Assembly: GCA_038025085.1 (NCBI GenBank)
Contig: CM076144.1
Span: 14,787,501-14,851,500, forward strand
From: Tetragonia tetragonoides
Lineage: Eukaryota; Streptophyta; Magnoliopsida; Caryophyllales; Aizoaceae
DNA: 64,000 nucleotides
Reading direction: 5' to 3'
This document shows, in pieces, positions 24,472 to 35,198 of this stretch. The notes beneath the pieces were generated by a model. That model was given only the letters and a program-made list of their open reading frames with translations, was not told the origin of the DNA and did no database searches. Each line of letters opens with the position of its first letter. Within the stretch, counting starts at the first letter, position 1. The translations under genes and the position numbers were made by a program.

Positions 24472-24866
24472 CTGCAAATTATAGGACCAAAAATGCAAAA
24501 AAATATGTTAGCAAAGTGAATTATGTTGTAAAGATTACTGAGTTGTGTGTTTCTTTTTTGCATATTGGTTTTGGACAAAGAGATCGAAGAAATTTGTGGG
24601 ATGAATATATAATAATACAAAGCAAGGCAAATAGTAAGGGGGTTTCAAATACAAATTCTCTGTTATAAATTCTTATTTACTTCAATTAATTAAGGCATAA
24701 ATTATTATTTAAGGTCGCCTTAATGTGAGACTTCTTATACAAATATGACGTAATACTGATGTCATATTTAGCTATAGAGGTGGCCTTATGTTGAGACGGC
24801 CTCATAAAAGAACCACTTCATATTTAAATTAGTTGATATTTAATAGAAGAAATTAAATATGTAAAA

Positions 24867-25028
24867 TATTGCAGATAATGGCTCACCCCAACTGGGAGCC
24901 TGACGTATCATATATATAGAGAGATATACAGAATCCAAAACCTAAACCGATTCAGTTTCCTAGTCCAAAACCTAAACCGATTCAGTTTCCTAAATAATAA
25001 ATATTTTACATATTTAATTTCCTCTATT
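24867..25028 (-). repeat. LTR copy, inverted (left arm)
   Basis: Nearly identical to the reverse complement of 25805-25971. Includes two direct copies of ccaaaacctaaaccgattc. Confidence 0.85.
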
Positions 25029-25054
25029 AAATCTGGTTACATACGGTTAAATCT

Positions 25055-25807
25055 GTGCGCACCCCTCTAGTATCTCGTACGACATTATCTCTTGCAGATG
25101 GAGAATTACTTGCAGATCCTTCTACGTATCGGAGTGTGGTAGGTGCTTTGCAATATGTAACTATGACGAGGCCTGATATTGCTTTTGCTGTCAATCTGGT
25201 TTGTCAATTTATGCATGCTCCTCGTACTACTCACATGCGTGCTGTTCAGCGCATTTTCAGATATTTGCAGGGCACTAGTAACCATGGCTTGTTTTTCCGC
25301 AAGTCTACTTCTCCAAGTCTTGTGGTGGCGTATTCTGATGCAGATTGGGCAGGATGTCCAGACAGTTCTCGTTCCACGACTGGGTATGCTATATTTCTTG
25401 GAAATAATCTTGTTTCCTGGCGTAGTAAGAAACAGCCTACAGTTTCCAAATCCTCTACTGAAGCAGAGTATCGGGCAATTGCGTATGCGGTTGCTGACAC
25501 TACTTGGGTTCGTCAGCTTCTTGCTGAGATTGGTCTTGTTCTTCGTCAACCGGTTCGTCTTCTGTGTGACAACATCAGTGCTACATACTTAACGGCGAAT
25601 CCTGTTATTCATGATCGTTCCAAGCATGTCTAGGTAGATTATCATTTTGTCCGTGAGCGTGTTGCTCATGGTGATCTGGTAGTTCGCTATATTCCTACAA
25701 GATTTCAGCTTGCCGATATTTTGACCAAGGCCCTTCCGTCTCCGCAGTTCCATTTTCTTAAGTCCAATCTGTTCGTGCGTCCCCCCGATCAGCTTGAGGG
25801 AGCGTAA
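25055..25807 (+). pseudogene. Copia pol C-terminus: end of RT and RNase H, one in-frame stop
   Basis: The frame encodes YRSVVGALQYVTMTRPDIAF, VCQFMHAPRTTHMRAVQRI, AYSDADWAGCPDSSRSTTGY, WRSKKQPTVSKSSTEAEYRA and NPVIHDRSKH, the typical copia RNase H region. A TAG at 25631-25633 replaces the Glu normally found in SKHIEVDYHF; the same frame then continues (VDYHFVRERVAHGDL, DILTKALPS) to TAA 25805-25807. The 5' part of pol is missing, so this is a truncated relic. RNase H would degrade the RNA strand during reverse transcription. Confidence 0.9.
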
Positions 25808-25971
25808 TAGAGGAAATTAAATATGTAAAATATTTATTATTTAGGAAACTGAATCGGTTTAGGTTTTGGACTAGGAAACTGAATCAGTTTAGGTTTTGGA
25901 TTCTGTATATCTCTCTATGTATATGATACGTCAAGCTCCCAGTTGGGGTGAGCCATTATCTGCAATATTTT
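25805..25971 (+). repeat. LTR copy, forward (right arm)
   Basis: Starts taatagaggaaattaaatatg just after the pol stop and ends in ccattatctgca. Only about 165 bp, short for a copia LTR, so it may be a derived LTR. Confidence 0.8.
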
Positions 25972-26347
25972 CTCATAAATATAAACAGCACTTCTGTAAA
26001 CTAAAAATTTGGCTCGGATGGAAAATTCAGCAAGTAGCTTGTCAGGCCTTTTGAACTGAATTTCTAGGAATATTCAAAGTTTTATAAGCAGATTATGCTT
26101 ACTAGTGTTGCTGCTCTGGTTTGTTTCAATAATTCTTCTCTTGAAGATGAAGTAAATTCCAAGAATCTGAAGATTGCTATCAGTGGCAGAAAATAAGGCT
26201 CTTCTAGAGAAACTAATACTTTTCTGCTTCATTTGCTGTAAGTTTTTTGTACTAGTAGGTGATTTTGCTCTTTAGGTGTAATAATCATGCTTTTGGTAAT
26301 GAAATTCTAACTCTTTACCACACAAAAAGAAAAATACAGATTCTTAC
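25972..26347. other. Gene-free spacer
   Basis: No conserved coding segment recognised on either strand. It lies where the tRNA-binding C-terminus of the MetRS relic would be expected, but I found no matching exon. Confidence 0.4.
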
Positions 26348-27835
26348 CGAGCGGTTTAGCAACAAAAGTCAGTACATGATTGATAAGGTTACCCAAAATC
26401 TCCGCCAACTCACTGTTGAGTTTTGCTTGCAAGTCCTCCCAAGAAAATACGGTATCAGATACCTAAAAGGCGATTCATCAATGTAATTACAGTAGTAGTA
26501 GTAGTATGAGATGAAAAGAATAATTGACCAGCACTGATATTCCGATAGCATGAGGTGCAACTATTTACCTCAGTCAGGTCTAATGCTTATTAAGTAGTAT
26601 CTCCAAACTTCCACAGGTATATCAGATTCTTTTACATCATTACCAAAGATGCCAGTACCTTTGCTCTTTGGGAATTTTACTGGAGAAGGCATTTCACTGA
26701 AATTAGCAATAATACTCCCAAGAAAAATCTGAAATATAACTTCCAAATGATGAAAAAATCCAATCTGAGTCTAAATGATACCTGTTCCAAATAACAAATA
26801 CTGTGTAGCATGGATTGAGCTAGGAAGAGTCCACCTCTCCCCTGTACCAATCAGCATCGAAGGGAAAACAACCTGAATCATAGGTTGTCATTTACATGTC
26901 AAGCATATATTTGTCACTTATATAGTTTTCAGAGATAAGTAATGATGAAGACATTAGTAAAGGATTACCCAGCAAGGAGAGCACATGAAGTTGTTTCTAA
27001 ATACTAGTACTGCACATGTAGATCATGTAAGGCTAAAGAGGGTAAAACACTTAGTGTGAAATAGCACATTGTCCTTCCCCATAAATTGATGCAACTCGAC
27101 TTTTCCCGGGTTTTTCCCGGGTTATCGAAACATACCCAAGGGGCGCATCAAACCAAACGTACAGAACCTAAATAAAACCCATGGAAGGGAGCAATCATTA
27201 GTTTAATAAGGAAAGAGGACCAGTTTTTCAATAACATAAAGAGAAACTGATCAACCATTATACCTTGTCCTTGAATTTTTCAAGAGGAACACGAACACCC
27301 CAGTTAAGGTCCCTTGTTATGCACTTTGGAGGCAGAGGTTCATTGAGCAATTTCCATGTATGAGCTGTGGCTGCTTGACTTGATATTGATATGCTACGAC
27401 AATGTTCACGCAACTCCTCTTGAAGTGAAGGGAGCTGGAGAAAGAGGTGCTCCGTAATACGTAAGGAAGGCCCAGAGGGACGAAACCAGGGGTTAAGTTT
27501 CAAGTTCAACAACGATCTTAGGAGGGGCCACGGCCTACCCAGGCCTACCTTCGTCTCACCAGAATTCTGACAGACCTACAGATATTGGTACTAAGATGAA
27601 CAATTAAGTTAGTTCATGACAGAATGAGAAATCAGTGGTCAATGGAGTATGTGACAGATGATCAGGAAGAAGCAAACTAAAATGGTACCTTGCATTGAGG
27701 ATTTTGGAGTTCTCTTGCGTTAACAAACGCCCCACGCTGCTCACATTGATCTCCTTTACAAGGGGAAGAACAGTGAGGGCATTGACCCTCCAGAAGACTA
27801 TCTGCCAAAAACTTATCACAGTCATCGCAGTAAAG
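26348..27835 (-). pseudogene. Methionine--tRNA ligase core, six exons, disrupted
   Basis: Six minus-strand exon-like blocks with GT-AG borders, in order: 27835-27689 (LYCDDCDKFLADSLLEGQCP, the zinc-knuckle insert with CxxC pairs); about 27500-27264 (RITEHLFLQLPSL, CITRDLNWGV); about 27160-27040 (YVWFDAPLGYVSI then VELHQFMGKDNVLFHT, with a deletion and frameshift between); 26871-26782 (VFPSMLIGTGERWTL); 26696-26569 (KFPKSKGTGIFGNDVKESDI, PVEVWRYYL); 26462-26348 (VSDTVFSWEDLQAKLNSEL). The class I KMSKS-type motif is KFPKS rather than KFSKS. A tandem CTGACTGA at 26572-26579 adds 4 bp and puts a TGA in frame after RPD. The HIGH-motif exons and the C-terminal tRNA-binding part are not seen. The enzyme charges tRNA-Met; this copy is inferred dead. 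Confidence 0.85.
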
Positions 27836-28127
27836 CTGAAACAACAAACCACATCGAAAACACAGAAGAGAGATTTGGTCAAATAGACATACATACAGGG
27901 GAGATCATTAAGAAAAGTTTAAAGAGCAGCCTCACTATAAATACTGAATCTAAGTGACAAAACATAGAATATCAATGTCACAGATGGCTATAGTTATGCA
28001 GACACATTGCAATTCTATATCAATAAATAGAACTTAACATAAATTATCCGTCTCAAAAGACGTTGTTTAGTAATTTTTAACTTACAATACAATAAGTGGC
28101 AATCGAACATTAAGAAACAACAATTAG

Positions 28128-28307
28128 GTTGAGGGGTAGGAATCATTCATCCTTAACCAAGGTCGAGGGTTCGAATCTCGTCTTGGGCATGGAGCAGCTT
28201 TAAATTCATTGGCCAGCTGTCTCACCCTTTGAGGTGCCTACAAGCCAGCGTGGGTGATAGTCACTATGATCGACGGTGGATACCCTTGATCGTGAACCAA
28301 AAAAAAA
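28128..28307 (+). mobile_element. tRNA-derived SINE
   Basis: About 180 bp starting with a tRNA-like head: GGTTGAGGGGTAGG resembles an A box and GGTTCGAATCT is a B box of the internal pol III promoter. It ends in an A run. A 12-bp perfect duplication aacaacaattag flanks it (28116-28127 and 28308-28319). All features of a young-to-middle-aged plant SINE inserted by LINE machinery. No protein. Confidence 0.88.
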
Positions 28308-28470
28308 AACAACAATTAGAGCACAATTGAACTGTATTATTTTACCCCCATGATTATGTTGCTAAAATCACTAAAAGACTTACCAAGGCAAATAGTACTA
28401 GAACTTGATACTATAAACTAGACAGAGTTTTTTTTTTTTTTTTTTTTTGAAGGAAAGACCGACAGTAAGG

Positions 28471-31400
28471 TCACTGATCTTTCATTAAAACATCCAAATC
28501 AAAAGCAATACCACCATCAACGTTCGGTGGGAAAGACACATCCCAATACCGACAACCTAACTCCCATGGCTGCACATGCGCTAACTCATGGGCTACTCGA
28601 TTACCATTCCTCCTAGTAAAAGACCACGACACACTACTGAAACTATCAACTAGACTGACAGCATCCTCGATAATTAAGAAAAACGAGCTACTACCCCTAG
28701 ACACATTATTCAAAGCATTAAAAACCATAAGACTATCCGTCTCGACTACGACATTTGAGAACTCATAGACATTAGCTAGCTGCAACCCAAACACGATCGC
28801 TTTTGCCTCCGCAACTTCCACCGACCAGTTCTCACGGAAATTCCATGTAGCCCCGACAAGCAGAGAGCCCAGCTCGTCCCTGCACATGACACCAGCAGAC
28901 GAGCCAAAGTCCCCCAATTTACCCGCGTCAACGTTGATCTTGACCACCCCCGCGGCTGGCGGTAGCCAGAACTGACGCCCTTGATGCCGCGGCACAGCTT
29001 GGATGCCACGAGAGCTCGTCTTCGCCTCTTGGTCTAACTCCCAAAGAACCTTCTCCACATTGACTCGGACCTCCTCCGGTGAACGAATCGTACCTTCAAA
29101 GATCCGTTGATTTCTAGTCTCCCAAATTGCCCAAGCAAATACACAGAATCTTCGAAACTCCTCGCACCCCAGATTCTCTCGCACCTCCTCCACCCAGTTA
29201 CGAGTGGAGTAGAATCCTTGCTGGTTACACACTTGCAGGTCACTCTCCTCCCAAATGGATTGGGCTAGAGGGCAATCCCGTAAGGCATGCAAACCTGTTT
29301 CAAGCCGCTCCGGACACCAATTACAATCATCCCCAATAGCCTCCACTCTCCTATGTAGCCCAACTCGCGTAGGCAAAGCCTCGTTACAAGCACGCCACAT
29401 AAACATTTTAACACGAGGAAGAACATTACACGACCAAATACCATTCCACAACTGATGGCTCACGGATGAAGACGAGGCTAAGACTTTAGCTCGTCTCCCC
29501 TCCATGACCCCATGATACGCACTACGAACCGTAAACATACCTTTTTTTATCCCAGCTCCAGGTCGGTGAGTCAGCTGGCAACCGCGCACTCAAGGGTAAC
29601 GACAATATTCGATCAGCATTAATAGGGAGCAAGAGCGAGCGAACACAATCTTCACGCCACGATTTAGTGCCAGAATCAATAAGCCAGCTCACGCGGGTAT
29701 TACGACCAAGCTGCCCCAATGGCGTAATAATCTTATGCGACCCGTTCCCAGGTAACCATGGGTCAGCCCATATCCGGACCCGAGAGCCGTCCCCCACCCT
29801 CCAGCACATGCCTTTCTGGATTACCCATTTTGCTTCGCAGATGCCACGCCACGAATAGCTCGGGTTGCTCCCCAAAGTCGATGATAAGAACTCACCATTC
29901 GGGAAATACTTTGCCCTTAACATCTCCCCAAGCAAGCCTCCGTCCCCATTCATAGGACGTCAAGCTTTCTTAGCTAGCAAGGCCCAATTAAACATGCGCA
30001 TATCTCGTAAACCCAGGCCCCCTTCACACTTTGGCCGACATAAATTCTCCCATGACACCCAGTGAATCTTTCTTTCATCCTTTTTCTGACCCAAAAAAAA
30101 TAAATTGAGAGAACATAGAACGTACTTCATTAAAAAAGCTTACCGGAAGTTTAAAAACACTCATCACATAGGTAGGGACTGCTTGGGCCACCGCCTTTAA
30201 CATCACTTTCCTACCCGCTTTTGACAACAGTAAACCTTTCCAACCCTGAAGCTTACGCCATAGCCTCTCTTTCAGTGAAACACAGAGAGCCCATTTTGAT
30301 CTGCCAATAGTAGTAGGCAGCCCCAAATAACGGTCATGCTCCTCAACAATCTCGACTTCCAAAATACCAGCAACCTGAGCACGAGCATGCTCACTCACAC
30401 CTTTACTGAATGATACCTTCGATTTCTCTAAGCTCACGAGCTGACCCGAAGCACCTTCATATAGAGCCAGAATGTCTCGTATAATCACAGCAGCCTCCGA
30501 GTTTGCTTTAGAAAAAAGAAGACTATCGTCTGCAAAGAATAGGTGAGTTAAAGATGGAGCATTGGGACAAATACAGATCCCAGTGAGCGCTCGAACAAGC
30601 CCGGAAAAAGCCTCTGCACATAGGATAAATAAATATGGTGAAATGGGATCCCCCTGCCTCAGCCCCCGTGTTGGGGAAAATTCAGCAGTTGGTTGTCCGT
30701 TAATAAGAGTGGAAAAAGAAACCGATCGAACACACTCCAATACCCTGTTCACCCAAGAACCATCAAAACCAAACCGTCTTAGGACTGCCTCCAAGAAATC
30801 CCACTCAATCTGATCATAAGCCTTAGCCATGTCAAGTTTGAATGCTAAGAAACCCTCACGGCCACCGTGGTTTTTCATGAAGTGGAAGGTCTCAAGAGCC
30901 ATCAAAACATTGTCTGTGATCAACCTACCCTGCGTAAACGCACTCTGATTGAGTGAGATTACGCTAGATAGAAACCCCTTAAGTCGATTAGCCAACACCT
31001 TGGACACTAACTTGTAAACCACGTTTCACAAACTGATAGGTCTAAAGTCAGTAATAGCCTCCGGGTTTTTCTTCTTTGGAATCAAAACAATAAAAGTATG
31101 ATTTAAACCCTCGGGCATCGGACCACCATTTAATACATCAAGAACCAAACTAGCCACCGAGTCCCCAACAATATGCCAATAATTTTGAAAAAACAACGGA
31201 CACATACCGTCAGGACCCAGAGCTTTTAAAGGTTGCATTTGACTAAGAGCCACACGCACCTCCTCAGCCAAGTAAGCTTGCCGCAGACCTGCATTCATCT
31301 CCTCGGTCACACGACCCTTGAGCCCCTGAAAAGCTTCCTCAAGATTTCGCACTCCCTGGGATGCAAACAAAGAGCCAAAATGGTCTTTTGCTACCCTCCC

Positions 31401-32564
31401 AATAGCTTCATCGCCACTGGCCAGCTCACCCGAAGGCATTTTAAGAGCCTTGATGAGGTTCTTCTGCTTACGAGAGGAGACTCTTTTGTGAAAGAAAGTC
31501 GTGTTCTTATCACCCGCAAAGAGCCAAAGAATACGGGAACGTTGTCTCCAATAAAGTTCCTCCTCCTGTACTAAGAATTCAATATCACGAAGGATCTTCT
31601 TCCTTTCAGCTAGCTGAACAGCATTAATACCAGGTTTACTCAGCTTTTTCAGTCTCCTCCTCTTTCGTCGTAACTCGCGAAAAACTTTGCCATACTCGCT
31701 TTCGCTCCATAAACTAAATTCTGACGAGCAGGCACTAATTTTATCAACAGCAGACAGCCCACCCAGCGCCCAAGCTTGTTTCACCACCTCTTCACATTGG
31801 ACATTCTCAGACCACAACTGCTCGAAACGAAATAATTTCGTAGGCCTGCATATCTGCTCCTCCCCACATAGCAAAAGTTTTATGGGTGCATGATCAGATA
31901 TCTCTCGCTCTAAGTGGACCAGTTTGGCCTGAGGAAAGAGGTCCATCCACGAGTCAACAGCCATTGCCCTATCAAGGCGGCTCTGCACATTATCAACACC
32001 CTCCCTACCATTATCATACGTATACATGGACCCTGAGAATCTCACATCACATAAGCCACAACGATCAACCACATCTCTAAACAATTGCATTTGTCTATCG
32101 GGTCTATCATTGCGGCCAAACATCTCATTACTAAACAAAATCTCGTTATAATCTCCGGCACAAATCCAAGGCTCCGACCTAGCGCTTGCCAACAGACCAA
32201 GAAGTTCCCAAGACAAGTAGCGATTAGTCACCTCCGGCCACCCGTAGAAACCAGTAAATCTCCAAGAACACTCCCCTAGGCCACTCTCAACGAGAACGTC
32301 AATATGATGTAGCGATTGTGATAAAAGAGAAATTTGTAGCTCCCTTTTCCACAATAAAGCTAGACCACCCGACCTCCCCGCGCTATCAATAAAAACACCA
32401 TCATAATCCCGTAGTTTATTCTGAATAGGAACCATTTCACGTCCGCTAAGTTTCGTTTCAGATAAAAACAAAACAGACGGGGTCTCCCTCCGGACCAAGT
32501 CACGGAGTAAAGCAACTGCTCGGGGATTGCCCAGTCCTTGGCAGTTGAGGTTTAAGCAACTCAT
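28471..32564 (-). pseudogene. LINE ORF2: endonuclease, RT, zf-RVT, RNase H
   Basis: ATG 32564 begins MSCLNLNCQGLGNPRA. Endonuclease motifs: VLFLSETKLSG, ICAGDYNEIL, EISDHAPI. RT motifs: ITDFRPISL, FKLDMAKAYDQIEW, GLRQGDPISPYLFILC, LFFADDSLLFSK, DRYLGLPTTIG. A zf-RVT block holds LPRVKMFMWRACNEALP and a Cys/His set, and an RNase H domain ends the protein (INVDAG, VVVETDSL, RRNGNRVAHELA). TGA at 31026-31028 replaces the Cys of the common FRPISLCNV. The frame is also lost near 30070 and near 29530. The remainder is open over long stretches (32564-31026, 31022-30075, 29589-28471). RNase H fusion is known for one plant L1 subclade. A few point changes from coding, but inactive as it stands. Confidence 0.92.
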
Positions 32565-33987
32565 TGCTCCCGGCGGGGTTGGTCCTCGCCAACCTCCGCC
32601 GATTTGAGAGAGCTATCCCTCTCCCCATCTACAGTCGCCACCACTATATTTTGCTCCTTATTAGCTCGCTTGACCCTATCTTCCACATCAAGCATGATTA
32701 CAACCCCCTCTGATTGAGCTCACTCACGCTTTCCCCCATGTGTATCACTCCCCTCAACTATGAGATCCCCGTTATCAGGTACTCCCACGCTAGCAGCAGC
32801 GCGAGCTCTTCTAAACCACTTACGAGCACTAGCTTTCTTCCCGTTGCCATCCACTTTCGAACTTCCCACCTTGGTGTCACAGACCTCCTTCCCCTTGTTC
32901 TCCTTGAGAGATAAAGAACCTAGGTTACGTAATGGTGAAGCAAGGCTTTCAAAACCTACTGTAACCTGAGGATCAGAGGCCTTTTCAGTCCCTATATTAA
33001 CTCCCCCCCTCCCTGTGTCAGAGGTAGAGAGAGAGTTAACCACACGCTTAGCAGCCACACTTGGGGAAGCCAGACTAGGCTGAGGAACCGCATCCCCGTC
33101 TCCAACATTCACATCAGTAGCTTGGCTCACATTAACCTCCCCTTCCCTTGGAAACACAAGATTCCTTCGACAAGAGTCCGAATTCCCCACACCCAGCCCA
33201 GCAAACAAGCGTTTCTCTCTATCACGTTCAGTCACAGATTGTCTCCTAGCCATCTTGCAAGGAGTCGCACGTAGCCATGGCCCATAATGTAAACCCAGTT
33301 CCTTGAGTTCTTCCTTCCCATAGACTTCAACTCCTTCTCAATATGCCCAATAATACCACATGCATAGCAGTAATTTGGTAAGTAATGATACTTAAATTGT
33401 AGCCACTATTCCTCAGTATCTTCGAATGCCATCATCATACCCCTTTTAAGTGGTTTAGTAATATCCACCTCCACCCTAATATTCATCACCTTATCCCAAC
33501 CGAAATCAACAGAGGCATCAAAAGCAATAAATTTACCTATATGATTCCCCACCACCTCTGCAGTCTCAAGATCCCTAGCCCCAAACTGCATGTTCAAAAT
33601 CTTCACCCAGAATTGAGTACGATCAAAGCGGAGATCATCAGGTTTATCCGTCCCTTTGATCGCACATAACGCTAACAAATTATTGTCGAAAGTCCATGGT
33701 TGATGCTCTAGCACAAACTTCCGATCACCTTCACTAAAAAATTGGAACACAAAGGTGCGTGTATCCAAATCTTTAATGACTAGTTCAGATCAAGGTCGAA
33801 AGATTCTCATCACCGTCTCCTTGAAGGCCCGGCGGTTAAAAGGGCGGTTCGTCAATAACCTCCCCGCAATACTCCATGAGATGCGCTTGTTAGCCTCCAA
33901 CAGCCTTTTCCCCTTAACTACCACAACCTTCTCTTCATCCTCCGTCAAACGAAGCTTTCCTTTCTCTCGCAAACCCAGTTTCTCCAT
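32560..33987 (-). pseudogene. LINE ORF1: DUF4283 plus zinc knuckle
   Basis: ATG 33987 begins MEKLGLREKGKLRLTEDEEK. The DUF4283 domain includes RISWSIAGRLLTNRPFNRRA, FVFQFFSEGDRKFVLEHQPW and FWVKILNMQFGARDLETAEV. A TGA at 33790-33792 replaces a conserved Trp (RP*SELVIK), and a TAG interrupts at about 33406. The zinc knuckle reads YCYACGIIGHIEKEL, with the last Cys lost. A one-base frameshift near 33310 follows; then LHYGPWLRATPCKMARRQ continues in another frame. Another TGA lies at 32720-32722. The frame ends in CAATGA at 32560-32565, where the ATGA overlaps the ORF2 start. Binds LINE RNA when intact. Confidence 0.82.
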
Positions 33988-34451
33988 GTACTCAAATCAC
34001 AGAAACCATAAAAAAAGGAACTACATGACACACAGAGAACTCAGGATTAAGGAAATCCTGATCTCCACCGTCGAAAAGCACTCAAAAAACGAGTAATCAA
34101 GCAAAGAAACTGGCACTTGCAGGTTCTCTTTATCTCTCACCAAACCCTAGGGTTGAGAGAGTTTTCTTTATATTTGACTACAAAAAGCAAACTAGGACAC
34201 AATAACTAAACTAATGTCGTTGCCTTGGCGCGCAAGGAATATGTTCTGTAACTTGTAACTCGTTTTTGACCATGCTGCGCTTTGAATTAGAGAAAATGCA
34301 AAGCATCAATGTTGTAGATCTCGATCTTATCTTTCCACAGAGATTTGAATCATCGAGTTTAGATTTCGTATGAGCGAGGTATGGCCAAAATACGAACAAC
34401 TGTCAAACCTGCCAAGATTACGAGATTCTCCATAATAAACTAGACAGAGTT

Positions 34452-34744
34452 GATGAGAACTCTAATTGGCCCAATGATAAAAGCTGAACTTCACAAAGCT
34501 GAAATTAACTAAGAGACTACAAAAAGTTATCCAAAAAGAAAATAACTACAAGAACTATGGACAGTTGGATACCATCTAATCATCTACTATGACCTACAAT
34601 TTGCCAAGTTCAGGTTGAACATAATTTATCATTGGCAATATAATCTCCAATAAGGGTTAAAAACCAGTCCCAGAAAAAGATTGAAGACACAGAAAACAAA
34701 ACAAGACCCATAATCTTGGACAAAGATAGTCATACTGTTACTGA
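34452..34744. other. Gene-free spacer between LINE and LTR element
   Basis: AT-rich, no coding segment recognised. It may be former intron DNA of the MetRS relic. Confidence 0.4.
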
Positions 34745-34829
34745 ATTTAGGGTGGTTACAACTTACAAATCTGTTGCTCCTTTGGTAGAGTAATTGAGAA
34801 TGAGTATGGGCTGCGTACAACCGACCCCC

Positions 34830-35157
34830 TGTTATGAACCAGTATTTTAGTATTCTCAAATATTATGTTATTTTTGTATTTTTGGGACTTTTAGTGAAAA
34901 TACTTGTGGTCAGTGGTATATAAACCACCCTTCTCACTTAAGAAAGCTTATGAATGAAAATACACAAAACTTCTCTCTGATTCTCTCTATCTCTTATCTC
35001 TATGACTCTCTCTCTCTATCCATAGTTTCCTTTGCTTAGTGATTTCGGGGCTTATTCTTCTGCTCTAGCCTCCTGATTATTGAGCTAGGATTGATTAATC
35101 ATTGCTAATTGAAGCAATCTTAATCAATCTCAACCCAAATTATCCAGGATCGTAACA
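34830..35157 (+). repeat. 5' LTR
   Basis: TG..CA-bounded repeat. A tataaac motif near 34918 could serve as TATA box, followed by a CT-rich stretch (ctctctgattctctctatc). Matches 37527-37852. Confidence 0.92.
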
Positions 35158-35158
35158 T

Positions 35159-35170
35159 TGGTATCAGAGC
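35159..35170 (+). other. Primer binding site, initiator tRNA-Met type
   Basis: TGGTATCAGAGC begins one base after the 5' LTR end, an exact match to the canonical copia-type primer site. Confidence 0.9.
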
Positions 35171-35198
35171 CAAACTTTCCTTGGCCTATTGTTCATCC

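Larger units (their letters stand above)
24838..25971 (+). mobile_element. Rearranged Ty1/copia fragment between inverted LTR copies
   Basis: A copia RNase H segment (25055-25807) is followed by its 3' LTR (from 25808, after the purine box cttgagggagcg). On the left the same LTR is present in the opposite orientation (about 24867-25028), so the two form arms of an inverted repeat. Left of the inverted LTR, 24838-24866 repeats the first 28 bp of the LTR in forward orientation. LTR outer ends read TGCAGATAATGG and its complement. No 5' gag or other pol domains are present. Confidence 0.8.
28430..34434 (-). mobile_element. Full-length L1-type LINE, few lesions
   Basis: Minus-strand element with a poly-A tail (19 T on the plus strand at 28430-28448) and a 17-bp perfect target duplication ataaactagacagagtt at 28413-28429 and 34435-34451. 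Interior: 5' leader of about 450 bp, ORF1, ORF2 with endonuclease, RT, zf-RVT and RNase H. Only a handful of stops and frameshifts interrupt it, so it is much younger than the LINE at 6992-16245. It inserted into DNA next to the MetRS relic. Confidence 0.93.

Noticed and set aside
25106..25592. Alternative frames over the copia RNase H segment
   Set aside because: The RNase H motifs lie in one plus-strand frame; others are shadows.
28128..28310. Functional tRNA gene
   Set aside because: The tRNA-like head has A- and B-box motifs, but the long non-tRNA body, A-tail and flanking duplications identify a SINE.
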